Source: a virus. From it: a stretch of 23,160 bases of DNA. The stretch is taken from the IMG/VR virus record IMGVR_UViG_3300042346_000961, positions 1 to 23,160 of that record. The stretch is one strand, 5' to 3'. The notes below the pieces were generated by a model that was given only the letters and a program-made list of their open reading frames with translations, made no database searches and was not told the origin of the DNA. The translations under genes and the position numbers were made by a program. Positions within the stretch are counted from its first letter, which is position 1. Each line of letters begins with the position of its first letter. This document shows positions 6,195 to 12,276 of this stretch, one piece after another.

Positions 6195-6524
6195 GTGGGT
6201 CGGCACAAAAAACCAGAAAGCGAAAAAGTGAAAAAACCGGGCGTCTCTTTGACCCCGGAGTGCCAAGATATTTTAGCCAAAATCATCCGCTACGAGTTTG
6301 AAGTGAACCAGACCGACATGGTTCCATCTCAAGCCATCCGTAAGTGCATGAGGCTCGCGTGGGACTACCACTACCGGGCAGCTTATGAGAGGCACCAATC
6401 GAAGAAACAGCCCCTCCCCCAGGGCTCGTCTTCGAATATTGTGCGCCCACAATCCGTGACCTCCGATGGTGGATTGTCAACTCACCAAACTGCGATCTCC
6501 CTCCAGGGTGGCAAGGCGAAATAA
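6195..6524 (+). CDS. Ribbon-helix-helix transcriptional regulator (likely repressor), the only rightward gene
   Basis: A 109-residue protein. I chose the GTG at 6195 because the product then begins (M)GRHKKPESEKVKKPGVSLT, the standard basic N-terminus and strand of many RHH regulators (compare the common MGRPKKPE... start). In-frame TTG 6153, GTG 6165 and GTG 6228 are alternatives; none has a clear ribosome-binding site. After the strand come helix A (PECQDILAKIIRYEFEVN), a turn, and helix B (PSQAIRKCMRLAWDYHYRA), then a Gln/Ser-rich disordered tail. It is divergent from the early operon, with GGTGCACC palindromes just upstream. It is therefore the best candidate for the phage repressor, but no peptidase or CI-like domain is present. 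It converges on the integrase with 13 nt between the stops. Confidence 0.6.
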   Translation: MGRHKKPESEKVKKPGVSLTPECQDILAKIIRYEFEVNQTDMVPSQAIRKCMRLAWDYHYRAAYERHQSKKQPLPQGSSSNIVRPQSVTSDGGLSTHQTAISLQGGKAK

Positions 6525-6537
6525 TCGACCTGACCGC

Positions 6538-7557
6538 CTAAACCCTCCACCAAGCCCGCCAGTCCGCCTTGCGCGAAGGAACCGCGTAGGTTTTGAGAAC
6601 GAGCGCCGTCGAAGAATGCCCGAGCTGATGCGCCGTCTTGCCAGCATCCTGGCATCGACCGAGGTGGTAGGTGGCGAACGAATGGCGGAGGGCATTCTCG
6701 GGTAGTTTGGCCCACGGAACGACGCCCTCGTTGTTGAGCCGCTGAATCAGCGCCTCCCGCTCCCGATAAAGTCGGAGCGATTTCGGAGGCACAATCAGGC
6801 CGGATTTCCCTTTGAAAAAATCCTTCCGCTTTTTCAGAGGCTCCGTGAAGTCCACGATGCGCTCAGGCAGGCCGCTTGATTGTTTCGAAACCTCCCGCCG
6901 CACCTCGATCTGGCCGGTTTTCGCATCGACATCCTCCCACCGCATCCTGTGAACCTCGATGGACCTCAACCCCGCAAACGCACCCAGCAAAAACCAAGCG
7001 CGCAAAGCATCCGACATTTCCGAGTTCAAGATCGTTCGCAGTTCCTTCGCCGAGATCAGGGACCGCTTCGACTCCGCCTCCGGCGCAATCACCCGGCGGA
7101 ATGGATTTCGGTCCAGCAACTCCATATCGACGCACCACCGAAAAAACCCCGAAGCATATCGATGCCACCCCGCCCGCGTCGTCGGCGCGCCTTGGATCTT
7201 CGCAAACACCCTCGCCGCTTGCATGGGCGACACCGCCGCCACCGCGCCAGGGAACGCATCCAAAAGCTCCCCACATATTTTTTCCAGCTTCTCACGATGC
7301 CGATCCGAGCTGCCCGCCTTGGAGGCGATGTAATCCCGCACCGCCGACTTCATCGACATACCCCTCGCCTGCTCCTCCGCGAGCGAATCCGTCCCACCCT
7401 TCTGAAGTTTCTCCAAAAGCCCCGGCCCCGCCGCCCAAGCCTCCGCCTCGGTGCGATAAAACCGGCGGATCCTCTTGCCAAAAATTTTCTGCGGAATGGT
7501 CAGCTTCCAAGGCGTCGAAGGCCGCTGCGGGTAAGGTGTCACAAGAAAGGCGCTCAT
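6538..7557 (-). CDS. int: Tyrosine site-specific recombinase (phage integrase)
   Basis: A 339-residue protein starting at ATG 7557 (MSAFLVTPYPQRPSTPWKL). Residues about 65-155 form the SAM-like core-binding domain and 165-330 the catalytic domain. Catalytic residues: R198 in GAFAGLRSIEV, probable K225, R291 in NALRHSFAT, H314 in LGHSS and nucleophile Y324 in LKTYAVP. The box II position normally held by His (HxLRH) is Asn288 here. The enzyme recombines attP with attB by a covalent 3'-phosphotyrosine intermediate. The gene lies right beside the tRNA-type attachment site, and three GTTGCCC repeats occupy the DNA just upstream of its start, so integrase binding may also repress its own expression. 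A longer frame to 7623 runs through those repeats and has no better start. Confidence 0.9.
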   Translation of the reverse strand: MSAFLVTPYPQRPSTPWKLTIPQKIFGKRIRRFYRTEAEAWAAGPGLLEKLQKGGTDSLAEEQARGMSMKSAVRDYIASKAGSSDRHREKLEKICGELLDAFPGAVAAVSPMQAARVFAKIQGAPTTRAGWHRYASGFFRWCVDMELLDRNPFRRVIAPEAESKRSLISAKELRTILNSEMSDALRAWFLLGAFAGLRSIEVHRMRWEDVDAKTGQIEVRREVSKQSSGLPERIVDFTEPLKKRKDFFKGKSGLIVPPKSLRLYREREALIQRLNNEGVVPWAKLPENALRHSFATYHLGRCQDAGKTAHQLGHSSTALVLKTYAVPSRKADWRAWWRV

Positions 7558-7560
7558 GCT

Positions 7561-7589
7561 GTTGCCCAGACTTGTTGCCCGTGTTGCCC
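7561..7589 (+). repeat. Three GTTGCCC direct repeats on the integrase side of attP (candidate arm sites)
   Basis: GTTGCCC occurs at 7561-7567, 7574-7580 and 7583-7589, all in the same orientation, immediately upstream of the integrase start. Together with two copies on the other side of the tRNA segment they resemble the arm-type sites bound by the N-terminal domain of tyrosine integrases. The DNA from 7590 to 7699 otherwise holds nothing I recognise. Confidence 0.5.
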
Positions 7590-7699
7590 GAAATCGCAAA
7601 TATTTTCTTCCAGTAGCCGCCAATAGCCGCCTGTAGTTTCAAGAAGCCAACCACCCGCCGAGCCGCATAAAACCTAGCTCAAATCGTCACAAGTCGCTC

Positions 7700-7755
7700 T
7701 GCCGGCGGCGGGACTCGAACCCGCACTCCGCTTTCGCGAAAACGGATTTTAAGTC
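7700..7755 (-). other. attP: attP core: 3' half of a tRNA-Leu(UAA) gene
   Basis: Read on the minus strand from 7755 this is the tRNA part from the anticodon stem to the discriminator base. The anticodon loop is CTTAAAA with anticodon TAA at 7751-7749, then the 3' stem strand TCCGT, a class II variable arm (TTTCGC-GAAA-GCGGAG), the T arm GCGGG-TTCGAGT-CCCGC, the acceptor strand CGCCGGC and discriminator A at 7700; CCA is not encoded. The 5' half is absent: the stem partner expected as ACGGA is AGCGA, and no D arm follows. This is the classical attP design in which integration rebuilds the host tRNA gene, with crossover in or near the anticodon loop. Confidence 0.85.
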
Positions 7756-7792
7756 GCTTTCTTGGGTTTGTTTTTCAATGACTTACGGGAGT

Positions 7793-7809
7793 GTTGCCCG
7801 TTGTTGCCC
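7793..7809 (+). repeat. Two GTTGCCC direct repeats on the lysis-gene side of attP (candidate arm sites)
   Basis: GTTGCCC lies at 7793-7799 and 7803-7809. The decamer GTGTTGCCCG at 7791-7800 is identical to 7581-7590 on the integrase side. The last copy touches the endolysin stop codon. A weak ACGGG/CCCGT inverted repeat (7785-7801) includes the first copy. Confidence 0.5.
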
Positions 7810-8417
7810 TAAAGGACCTTATTGAGAGCCGCAAGGAGGGCGGCGTGGGCCGCTGGAGAGCAATCGTCTTTGCGGCCGGGGGAGACATCGGCGTGGCGCA
7901 GGATGTTGGCCAAGGGGATGTGGTGCTCGCGGAGGATGGGCAACAGGTATTCCACGGCGGAGAGGAGGGCATCTTCGCTGAGGGGCGTGGTGTAGGTGTC
8001 GCCTTCCCATGCCAGGCCGACGCTGAATGAGTTGGCGTCTTTGCGGCCTTGCCAGCTCGAGACTCCGGCGTGCCAGGTGCGCTGGGTTGGCAGGGCGAGG
8101 ACGGTTCGTTTTCCATTTCTGGCGATGATGCAGTGATACGAAACTTTGCTGACGGGGTCGCAGCACCATGAGACGCTCCCGGCGTAAGCTCCGCTCGAGT
8201 GGTGGAGCACGATGTGGGTCGGTTTTATCACGCGGCCCGCTGAAATGTTGGGCGTCTTCTTGTTTGTCTGCTGGTAAAATTTTGGCTCGGGCTTGATGGT
8301 GCCGGAGGTTTTGGCGGGCTTGGCTGCTGGCTTTGCGGGCTTCGGCTCGGGCTGTGGCGCGGGGGATTGCGCGGGCTTTGGCAGCATGAAGAAGCGGGCG
8401 AGGAGCGAGAGTATCAC
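7809..8417 (-). CDS. Endolysin, N-acetylmuramoyl-L-alanine amidase (Amidase_2)
   Basis: A 202-residue protein that cuts the bond between muramic acid and the peptide stem of peptidoglycan at the end of infection. It starts at GTG 8417, overlapping the previous stop as GTGA. Residues 1-12 (MILSLLARFFML) are hydrophobic, a possible signal-anchor; 13-60 are a Pro/Ala/Lys-rich linker; 62-200 are the amidase. Zinc ligands by analogy with T7 lysozyme are H72 (IVLHHSS), H175 (RHADVSPGRK) and C186 (DDCSP). H116 (TWHAG) and the SVGLAWEG strand fit the family. The N-terminal hydrophobic part suggests export by a signal-arrest-release type route, which is inference. It is the last lysis gene before the attachment site. 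Confidence 0.9.
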   Translation of the reverse strand: MILSLLARFFMLPKPAQSPAPQPEPKPAKPAAKPAKTSGTIKPEPKFYQQTNKKTPNISAGRVIKPTHIVLHHSSGAYAGSVSWCCDPVSKVSYHCIIARNGKRTVLALPTQRTWHAGVSSWQGRKDANSFSVGLAWEGDTYTTPLSEDALLSAVEYLLPILREHHIPLANILRHADVSPGRKDDCSPAAHAALLAALNKVL

Positions 8418-8665
8418 TTGTCTTTCAGCGCGGGGATGGATTTCTGGAATTCGCCGAGGGCGTTCCAGAGGTCGCGATTCGCGGCTTCGCTTTCGGTCAG
8501 GCGCGGCTCGAAGCGGACCGTGGTGCGGAGGTGGAGCGTGCCAGCCTCGCCGATGCGGTCGCCGAAAGGAGGCATCGGCACGGCCACGCAGGAGGTGAGG
8601 AATGCCATTGCGAGAAAGAGCCAGCCGATGATCATCAGAACGGCGGCGACCTGTTTGGGGTTCAT
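8414..8665 (-). CDS. Small lipoprotein of the lysis cassette (outer-membrane spanin candidate)
   Basis: An 83-residue protein with a lipoprotein signal: short polar start (MNPKQ), hydrophobic core (VAAVLMIIGWLFLAMAF) and a lipobox LTSC with C26. After cleavage about 58 residues remain, including a Pro-rich stretch and a charged helical tail. A small lipoprotein between holin and endolysin genes is typical of an outer-membrane spanin (Rz1-like), which joins an inner-membrane partner to fuse the two membranes. The start overlaps the holin stop as TAATG and uses an AAGGGA ribosome-binding site in the holin's last codons. The spanin role is inferred from context; the lipoprotein signal is seen directly. 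Confidence 0.65.
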   Translation of the reverse strand: MNPKQVAAVLMIIGWLFLAMAFLTSCVAVPMPPFGDRIGEAGTLHLRTTVRFEPRLTESEAANRDLWNALGEFQKSIPALKDK

Positions 8666-8838
8666 TATTTCCCTTTTCGGAAAATGTTGATCGTGCCGAC
8701 TAAGCCGAGGCCGGCGGCGATGATCTGGTTTTGAAGTTCAGGCTCGATCTTCACGCCGAGGGCGACGGCGACGAGGATCAGGCCGCGCCAGGTGCTGTTT
8801 TCGCTGAGACGATCGAGGACAAAGAGGATTGCTTTCAT
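8665..8838 (-). CDS. Holin-like two-helix membrane protein (57 aa)
   Basis: Start ATG 8838. The protein has an N-terminal charged helix (MKAILFVLDRLSENSTW), a first hydrophobic segment RGLILVAVALGVKI, a short hairpin EPELQNQ and a second hydrophobic segment IIAAGLGLVGTINIF, ending with basic FRKGK. The pattern 'STWRGLI ... GV ... PE ... IIAAGLxxxGxIxxF' is that of a widespread small phage holin type. Holins accumulate in the inner membrane and open it at a set time so the endolysin reaches the cell wall. It overlaps the lipoprotein start by 1 nt. No clear ribosome-binding site precedes it. Confidence 0.75.
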   Translation of the reverse strand: MKAILFVLDRLSENSTWRGLILVAVALGVKIEPELQNQIIAAGLGLVGTINIFRKGK

Positions 8839-8862
8839 GCTTCGCGGCGGGGTGTCAAAGGG

Positions 8863-9162
8863 TCAGGGATTGTGCCGGTCGAGTTTAGACTCGAGGCGGT
8901 CCATGATCGTGATGGCGCGGTTCGTGGTCTGCTGGTTGCTGGAAATGACCTCGAGCATTTCGCGGTTGGCGGTTTTTAGGTGGGTGACGAATTCTTCGTT
9001 CTGCTGGTCCATTTTTGTTTCCACGCGCTCGAGGCGGCGGGTGAACCACCGGAAGAGGATGCTGGCGAAAATGAGGCCGATCGCCACGAGCGCGATCAGG
9101 TGCCAAGTGGCATCCTGACGCGCTGCGTGGTTGATGATGCCGAGGGCGGAGTCGGGCGTCAT
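8863..9162 (-). CDS. Single-pass membrane protein with coiled coil (i-spanin or accessory holin candidate)
   Basis: A 99-residue protein starting at ATG 9162 (ATGA overlap with the preceding fibre gene). After a short N-terminal segment there is one transmembrane helix (WHLIALVAIGLIFASILFRWF, about 20-40), a basic stop-transfer (TRRLERVETK) and a long coiled-coil tail (about 45-95) rich in Q, E, N and T with heptad spacing. This architecture fits an inner-membrane spanin, whose coiled coil would reach the lipoprotein partner encoded two genes downstream. It also fits BhlA/UviB-type small holins. The N-terminus has no signal peptide separate from the membrane helix. Confidence 0.62.
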   Translation of the reverse strand: MTPDSALGIINHAARQDATWHLIALVAIGLIFASILFRWFTRRLERVETKMDQQNEEFVTHLKTANREMLEVISSNQQTTNRAITIMDRLESKLDRHNP

Positions 9163-10574
9163 GAGTTCGCCTGGGCGATGAGGTTGCCGACGATGGCTGT
9201 GGTCGCCACATTCGCGAGGCGCTCCACGACGAGTGCGTCGGTGACGGCTTTTACTGCGGCTACATCCGAGTTTGCTGGCGCGGTGTAGGCCGAACCGGCG
9301 AGGCGGGTGCTCACGGCTTGGTCGACTCGGGCCAACTCGGTGGCGAGCTCGGAGCGAACTGCCGTGGCCACGGTGGCGGCGCTTGGGGCTGTCGCACCGC
9401 TGACTGGTGCATCGATGCGGGCGAGTTCGGTGGCGAGTTCCACGCGCACCTCGTCGGCGATGGCGGCTGCGGTTGGGACGGTCGGCGCATTAGTGAGGGT
9501 CGTGACGGTCGCCAAGGTGCCGGATGGCGCGAGTCGGCTGGAGACGGCGGCATCGATGCGGCCGAGTTCGACCGAAAGCTCAGTGCGGACCTGGGCGGCG
9601 ATTTCGGCTTCGGTGGGGACATCGGGCGAGTTCGTGAGCGTATCGACCACGCCGCCGGTGATTTCTTTTGTCGCTGCGGACCAGACGGCGGCAGCCACAG
9701 AGGCCGCGCTAGGAGCGGCATCGGTTGGGAGGCTGTCGAGCTTGCCGCCGCTGCGCTCGAGGTCGGAGCGAATCGCGGCGACGAGGGCGATTTCGTCCAC
9801 ATTCTGGTTGCCGATGGCTCCGACGATGGCGTTGAGGACGGCTTGGCCGTCGTTCTCATCGAGGAGCGAGCCTTCAACGGCGGCGCTGATCTGCGCGGTG
9901 GTTGGCGGGGTTGTGTAGTCGGCAGAGGCGAGTCGGCTCGAGATGTTTTGATCGATGCGGCCAAGCTCGGTTCCGAGTTCAGTGCGAACCGCTGATGCCA
10001 CCGTGCTGGCGCTAGGCGCGGAGGTTGGCTCGGTGTAGTCGGCATCTGCCAAACGGCTGGAGATCGTGGCGTCGATGCGGGCGAGTTCGGTTGTCAGCTC
10101 GGTGCGGACAGCGCTGGCGTTGGATGCAGCACTAGGCACGCTCGGGAGGTCGCCGGTCGTGAGGGTCGATCTGGTGCTAGTGGCGACATCCAAGCGCGAA
10201 AGCTCGGTGGATATCTCCGTTCTCACCTGGCTGGCGATTTGGCTTGGCGTAGGAACGGTCGGTGCGTTGGTGAGCGTGGTGGCAGTGTCGGTGAGGGTGA
10301 CGCGGGCAACGGCGTCGGTGGCGGGGTTGAAGGTGCTCAGAGGCACCTCGGCGGTGCCGTTCCAGACGATTGACCCAGTGCCGACATTTTCGGTGCCGTC
10401 GTTAAAGACGAGGAAGTAGGTTCCGGCGCTTCCGGTCATGTTGCCGGTGTAGAGACCGGAGGTGGAGATTTCAGTGAGGGTGATGGGGCTGCCGACAGCG
10501 GCTCCGGCTTGGTAGCGTTTGGCGGTAATGGTTTTGCCGGATTCGGCAAGCGCGATGTTGAGTTCGTTGGCCAT
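9159..10574 (-). CDS. Repetitive coiled-coil tail fibre protein (471 aa)
   Basis: The N-terminal part (residues 1-90, 'KTITAKRYQAG', 'GLYTGNMTGSAGTYFLVFNDG') looks like a small beta-domain found at the start of phage fibre or baseplate proteins. From about 100 onward the protein consists of roughly eight related 30-45-residue units with the consensus P-[ST]-A-x-x-[AI]-A-x-x-V-R-[TS]-E-L-x-x-E-L-x-R-[IL]-D-x-x-[VI]-S-S-R-L-A, for example 'VASAVRTELGTELGRID' and 'IAAQVRTELSVELGRID'. One unit near the middle is expanded and divergent (about 225-320). The heptad-like helices suggest a trimeric coiled-coil shaft. It sits between receptor-type proteins and the lysis genes. A fibre role is inferred; no catalytic motif is visible. 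Confidence 0.65.
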   Translation of the reverse strand: MANELNIALAESGKTITAKRYQAGAAVGSPITLTEISTSGLYTGNMTGSAGTYFLVFNDGTENVGTGSIVWNGTAEVPLSTFNPATDAVARVTLTDTATTLTNAPTVPTPSQIASQVRTEISTELSRLDVATSTRSTLTTGDLPSVPSAASNASAVRTELTTELARIDATISSRLADADYTEPTSAPSASTVASAVRTELGTELGRIDQNISSRLASADYTTPPTTAQISAAVEGSLLDENDGQAVLNAIVGAIGNQNVDEIALVAAIRSDLERSGGKLDSLPTDAAPSAASVAAAVWSAATKEITGGVVDTLTNSPDVPTEAEIAAQVRTELSVELGRIDAAVSSRLAPSGTLATVTTLTNAPTVPTAAAIADEVRVELATELARIDAPVSGATAPSAATVATAVRSELATELARVDQAVSTRLAGSAYTAPANSDVAAVKAVTDALVVERLANVATTAIVGNLIAQANS

Positions 10575-10580
10575 GGTGTG

Positions 10581-10784
10581 TTAGGTGGTTGGGTCTTCGG
10601 GCAGGTTGAGGGCTGTGCGGGCAGCGGCTTCGCTGTCGAACCACTGCCAGCCGTCCACGGGTAGTGTGAGGGCGGCAAGGTTCTCGCGGCGGAGTTCGTA
10701 GGCGGAGTTGAGGACATAGTTCGGGCCGTGGAGGAGGCTTCCGTTGTCGTTCTTGTAAAAACCAGAGGTGTCGGGTGTTTCCAT
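10581..10784 (-). CDS. Small fibre-associated protein (67 aa)
   Basis: The sequence METPDTSGFYKNDNGSLLHG, then 'PNYVLNSAYELRRENLAAL' and 'PVDGWQWFDSEAAARTALNL', follows a pattern common in small phage tail-tip proteins: 'FYK..G.LL..PN.V.....EL.......PVDGW..F.....A'. It lies between the leucine-rich adhesin and the coiled-coil fibre and ends 7 nt before the latter's start. It is perhaps a chaperone-like or capping subunit for the fibre, but this is inference. No ribosome-binding site is obvious. Confidence 0.55.
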   Translation of the reverse strand: METPDTSGFYKNDNGSLLHGPNYVLNSAYELRRENLAALTLPVDGWQWFDSEAAARTALNLPEDPTT

Positions 10785-10789
10785 AATTT

Positions 10790-11818
10790 TTAACCGGTGA
10801 CGGTCCAGCCCTTGGCGGTGGCGATGCTGGGGTTGTCGGAGGAGGTGCCGTAGTTGCCGGTGACGGTGATTGTCTTGCCGCTGCCGGTGGAGGATAGGTT
10901 GGTGTAAATCTCATTGAGCGCGGCGGCGCTTAGGGAGCAGTTTGCAAATGAGACGGTGGCGTTGATTCCTGTGGCCCGAACGCGGGAGAGGCTGGTGCAG
11001 TTTAAGAAGGTGCTCCCGAAATTTGTAACCGACGATAGGTTGAGCGCGGGGATTTCTTTGAGGGCGACGCAACCGCTAAAAGCCGAACTAATGTTTGTGC
11101 ATGACCCCAAACTGTAAAGAGGGATACTTGTCAGTGATGAGCAGTTTTGGAACGCTCTTTGGAAATCCGTGACACTTGAGGTATTTACCGATGGCCCGGC
11201 CTTCAAAGACCTCGCTTCTTCGCAAAAGAGAGCGCCGTTGCCACTTGATGTGTTTGGAGGGAAATCGACTTGGATTAGGCCGCTACAGAAATTGAATGCT
11301 TGATAAACGCCAATCGACCCGAGAGCGAGGAGTTGCACGCGCTCCAAATAGCGGTGCCTCACAAGAGTTGCCGCGTTGCCGGGACCGAAGTTTCCACTCA
11401 AATTCGGTGTGTTGTATTTGAGTTCCAACCACCCGGAGCTGTAGGCGTTAACCAATCCGGCCTGTGAGTGCTTCACATGTAGTGTGACGGCGGTGAGGTT
11501 TTGACCGCTCTGAGGCGTGATTTTTATAATCGATTGGCGGTAGCCGCGACTGGTGAGGCTGGAGGCTGGGAGATCCGCCCACGAATAAACATGCTCGGCC
11601 GTGGCACCGGTCGCCAAGTTCTCGACCGCCGACCCATCGCCCCAATCGACCGTGTAGGCTCCTGCTACGGTGAAGGCGACGAAATTAGAATCGTTCTCCC
11701 ACACGGCGTGCAGGCCAGCAAAGCCTTGACTGGTTGGAGCCGTGAGGGGTAGCCAATCGCCGGGGCGGTTCCAGCTATTTTTGGATTTGGCTTTGGGAAA
11801 GAGAGGCTGTGCGATCAT
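10790..11818 (-). CDS. BspA-like leucine-rich-repeat (DUF285) tail adhesin
   Basis: A 342-residue protein starting at ATG 11818 (MIAQPLFPKAKSKNSW), in ATGA overlap with the upstream gene; a frame open to 11848 has no better start. Residues about 25-100 include a PKD-like VDWGDGS strand. Residues about 200-290 carry about 24-residue repeats: 'SSVTDFQRAFQNCSSLTSI', 'CTNISSAFSGCVALKEIPAL', 'SSVTNFGSTFLNCTSLSRV', each with the F-x-x-C-x-x-L signature of BspA-type leucine-rich repeats. The C-terminal part (ALNEIYTNLSSTGSGKTITV) is a standard cap for such proteins. BspA-type repeats mediate surface binding in many bacteria, so a receptor-binding role on the tail is likely. Parts of the gene are less GC-rich than its neighbours. 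Confidence 0.75.
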   Translation of the reverse strand: MIAQPLFPKAKSKNSWNRPGDWLPLTAPTSQGFAGLHAVWENDSNFVAFTVAGAYTVDWGDGSAVENLATGATAEHVYSWADLPASSLTSRGYRQSIIKITPQSGQNLTAVTLHVKHSQAGLVNAYSSGWLELKYNTPNLSGNFGPGNAATLVRHRYLERVQLLALGSIGVYQAFNFCSGLIQVDFPPNTSSGNGALFCEEARSLKAGPSVNTSSVTDFQRAFQNCSSLTSIPLYSLGSCTNISSAFSGCVALKEIPALNLSSVTNFGSTFLNCTSLSRVRATGINATVSFANCSLSAAALNEIYTNLSSTGSGKTITVTGNYGTSSDNPSIATAKGWTVTG

Positions 11819-12192
11819 GCGTAAGTGAGATTTGCTTTGTTCGACCACGCGCCGGTGGCGCTGGATTCTTGGGATGTGGTGCCTGATGAGTTGAAAATTG
11901 TCCTCGAGATTTCCCAGGCTGCGCTGTCGTAGATGCTGCCGGAATTTGGGAAGTCGCCGTAGAGGAGGTAGCCCAGGTAGGTGGTGGTGCCGTCGCTCGA
12001 AATGTCGAAGGACCAGACGCGGTCGGGGGCGTCTTTGGCACCGGCGAGTTTGTAGACCGTGCCGTTCGGATGCTTGGCGTAAATCTTCCGATCTGTGTGG
12101 TTGATCGAAATCGCTCCGGGCGAGAGCTGGTCGGCGGTTGGGATTTTGCCCGCGACCGTCGAGAGTTTGGGAACTATTTGTGTGTTTGCCAT
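11815..12192 (-). CDS. Tail-fibre tip protein with fibre N-domain and shared C-terminal domain (125 aa)
   Basis: The N-terminal part has the 'QLSPGAISINHTDRKIYAK' and 'NGTVYKLA' pattern seen at the start of phage tropism and fibre proteins (GELAIN..D.KLY.K...G.V..L). The last 68 residues, from RVWSFDISSDGTTTYLGYLL to ATGAWSNKANLTYA, match the end of the 543-aa fibre (YLYAFDQSLDGLTTYSGRLL ... ATGSWANRETLAFA). The C-terminal domain is therefore a duplicated module. The start is ATG 12192, without a clear ribosome-binding site; the end overlaps the leucine-rich adhesin start (ATGA). Confidence 0.62.
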   Translation of the reverse strand: MANTQIVPKLSTVAGKIPTADQLSPGAISINHTDRKIYAKHPNGTVYKLAGAKDAPDRVWSFDISSDGTTTYLGYLLYGDFPNSGSIYDSAAWEISRTIFNSSGTTSQESSATGAWSNKANLTYA

Positions 12193-12231
12193 GTGGCGTT
12201 TTTTGTTTTGCGGAGTTTTGACCCCCCGCGT

Positions 12232-12257
12232 GGCGAGGCGCTATGGAGCGCCCCGCC
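12232..12257 (-). promoter_or_regulatory. Strong RNA hairpin between two fibre genes
   Basis: In the 84-nt gap between fibre genes the minus-strand RNA can fold an 11-bp stem, GGCGGGGCGCU / AGCGCCUCGCC with a CCAU loop. It contains one G-U pair, so it is continuous only in the transcribed strand. No run of U follows on that strand, so it is not a standard terminator. mRNA processing, stability or attenuation are possible roles. Confidence 0.45.
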
Positions 12258-12276
12258 GGGGTTGGTTGGTTATTTT

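Noticed and set aside
6525-6537. Bidirectional terminator between the RHH regulator and integrase
   Set aside because: The gap is 13 nt with no stem-loop or T-tract.
6876-7626. Two rightward open frames of about 247 codons opposite the integrase
   Set aside because: Pro/Arg-rich low-complexity translations antisense to a well-supported integrase; no start signals.
7700-7790. Complete, functional tRNA-Leu gene
   Set aside because: The D arm, 5' acceptor strand and matching anticodon stem strand are absent; only the 3' half is present.
7785-7801. ACGGG/CCCGT hairpin as a terminator after the endolysin gene
   Set aside because: Only 5 bp with a 7-nt loop and no T-tract; it is better explained by the arm-site repeats.
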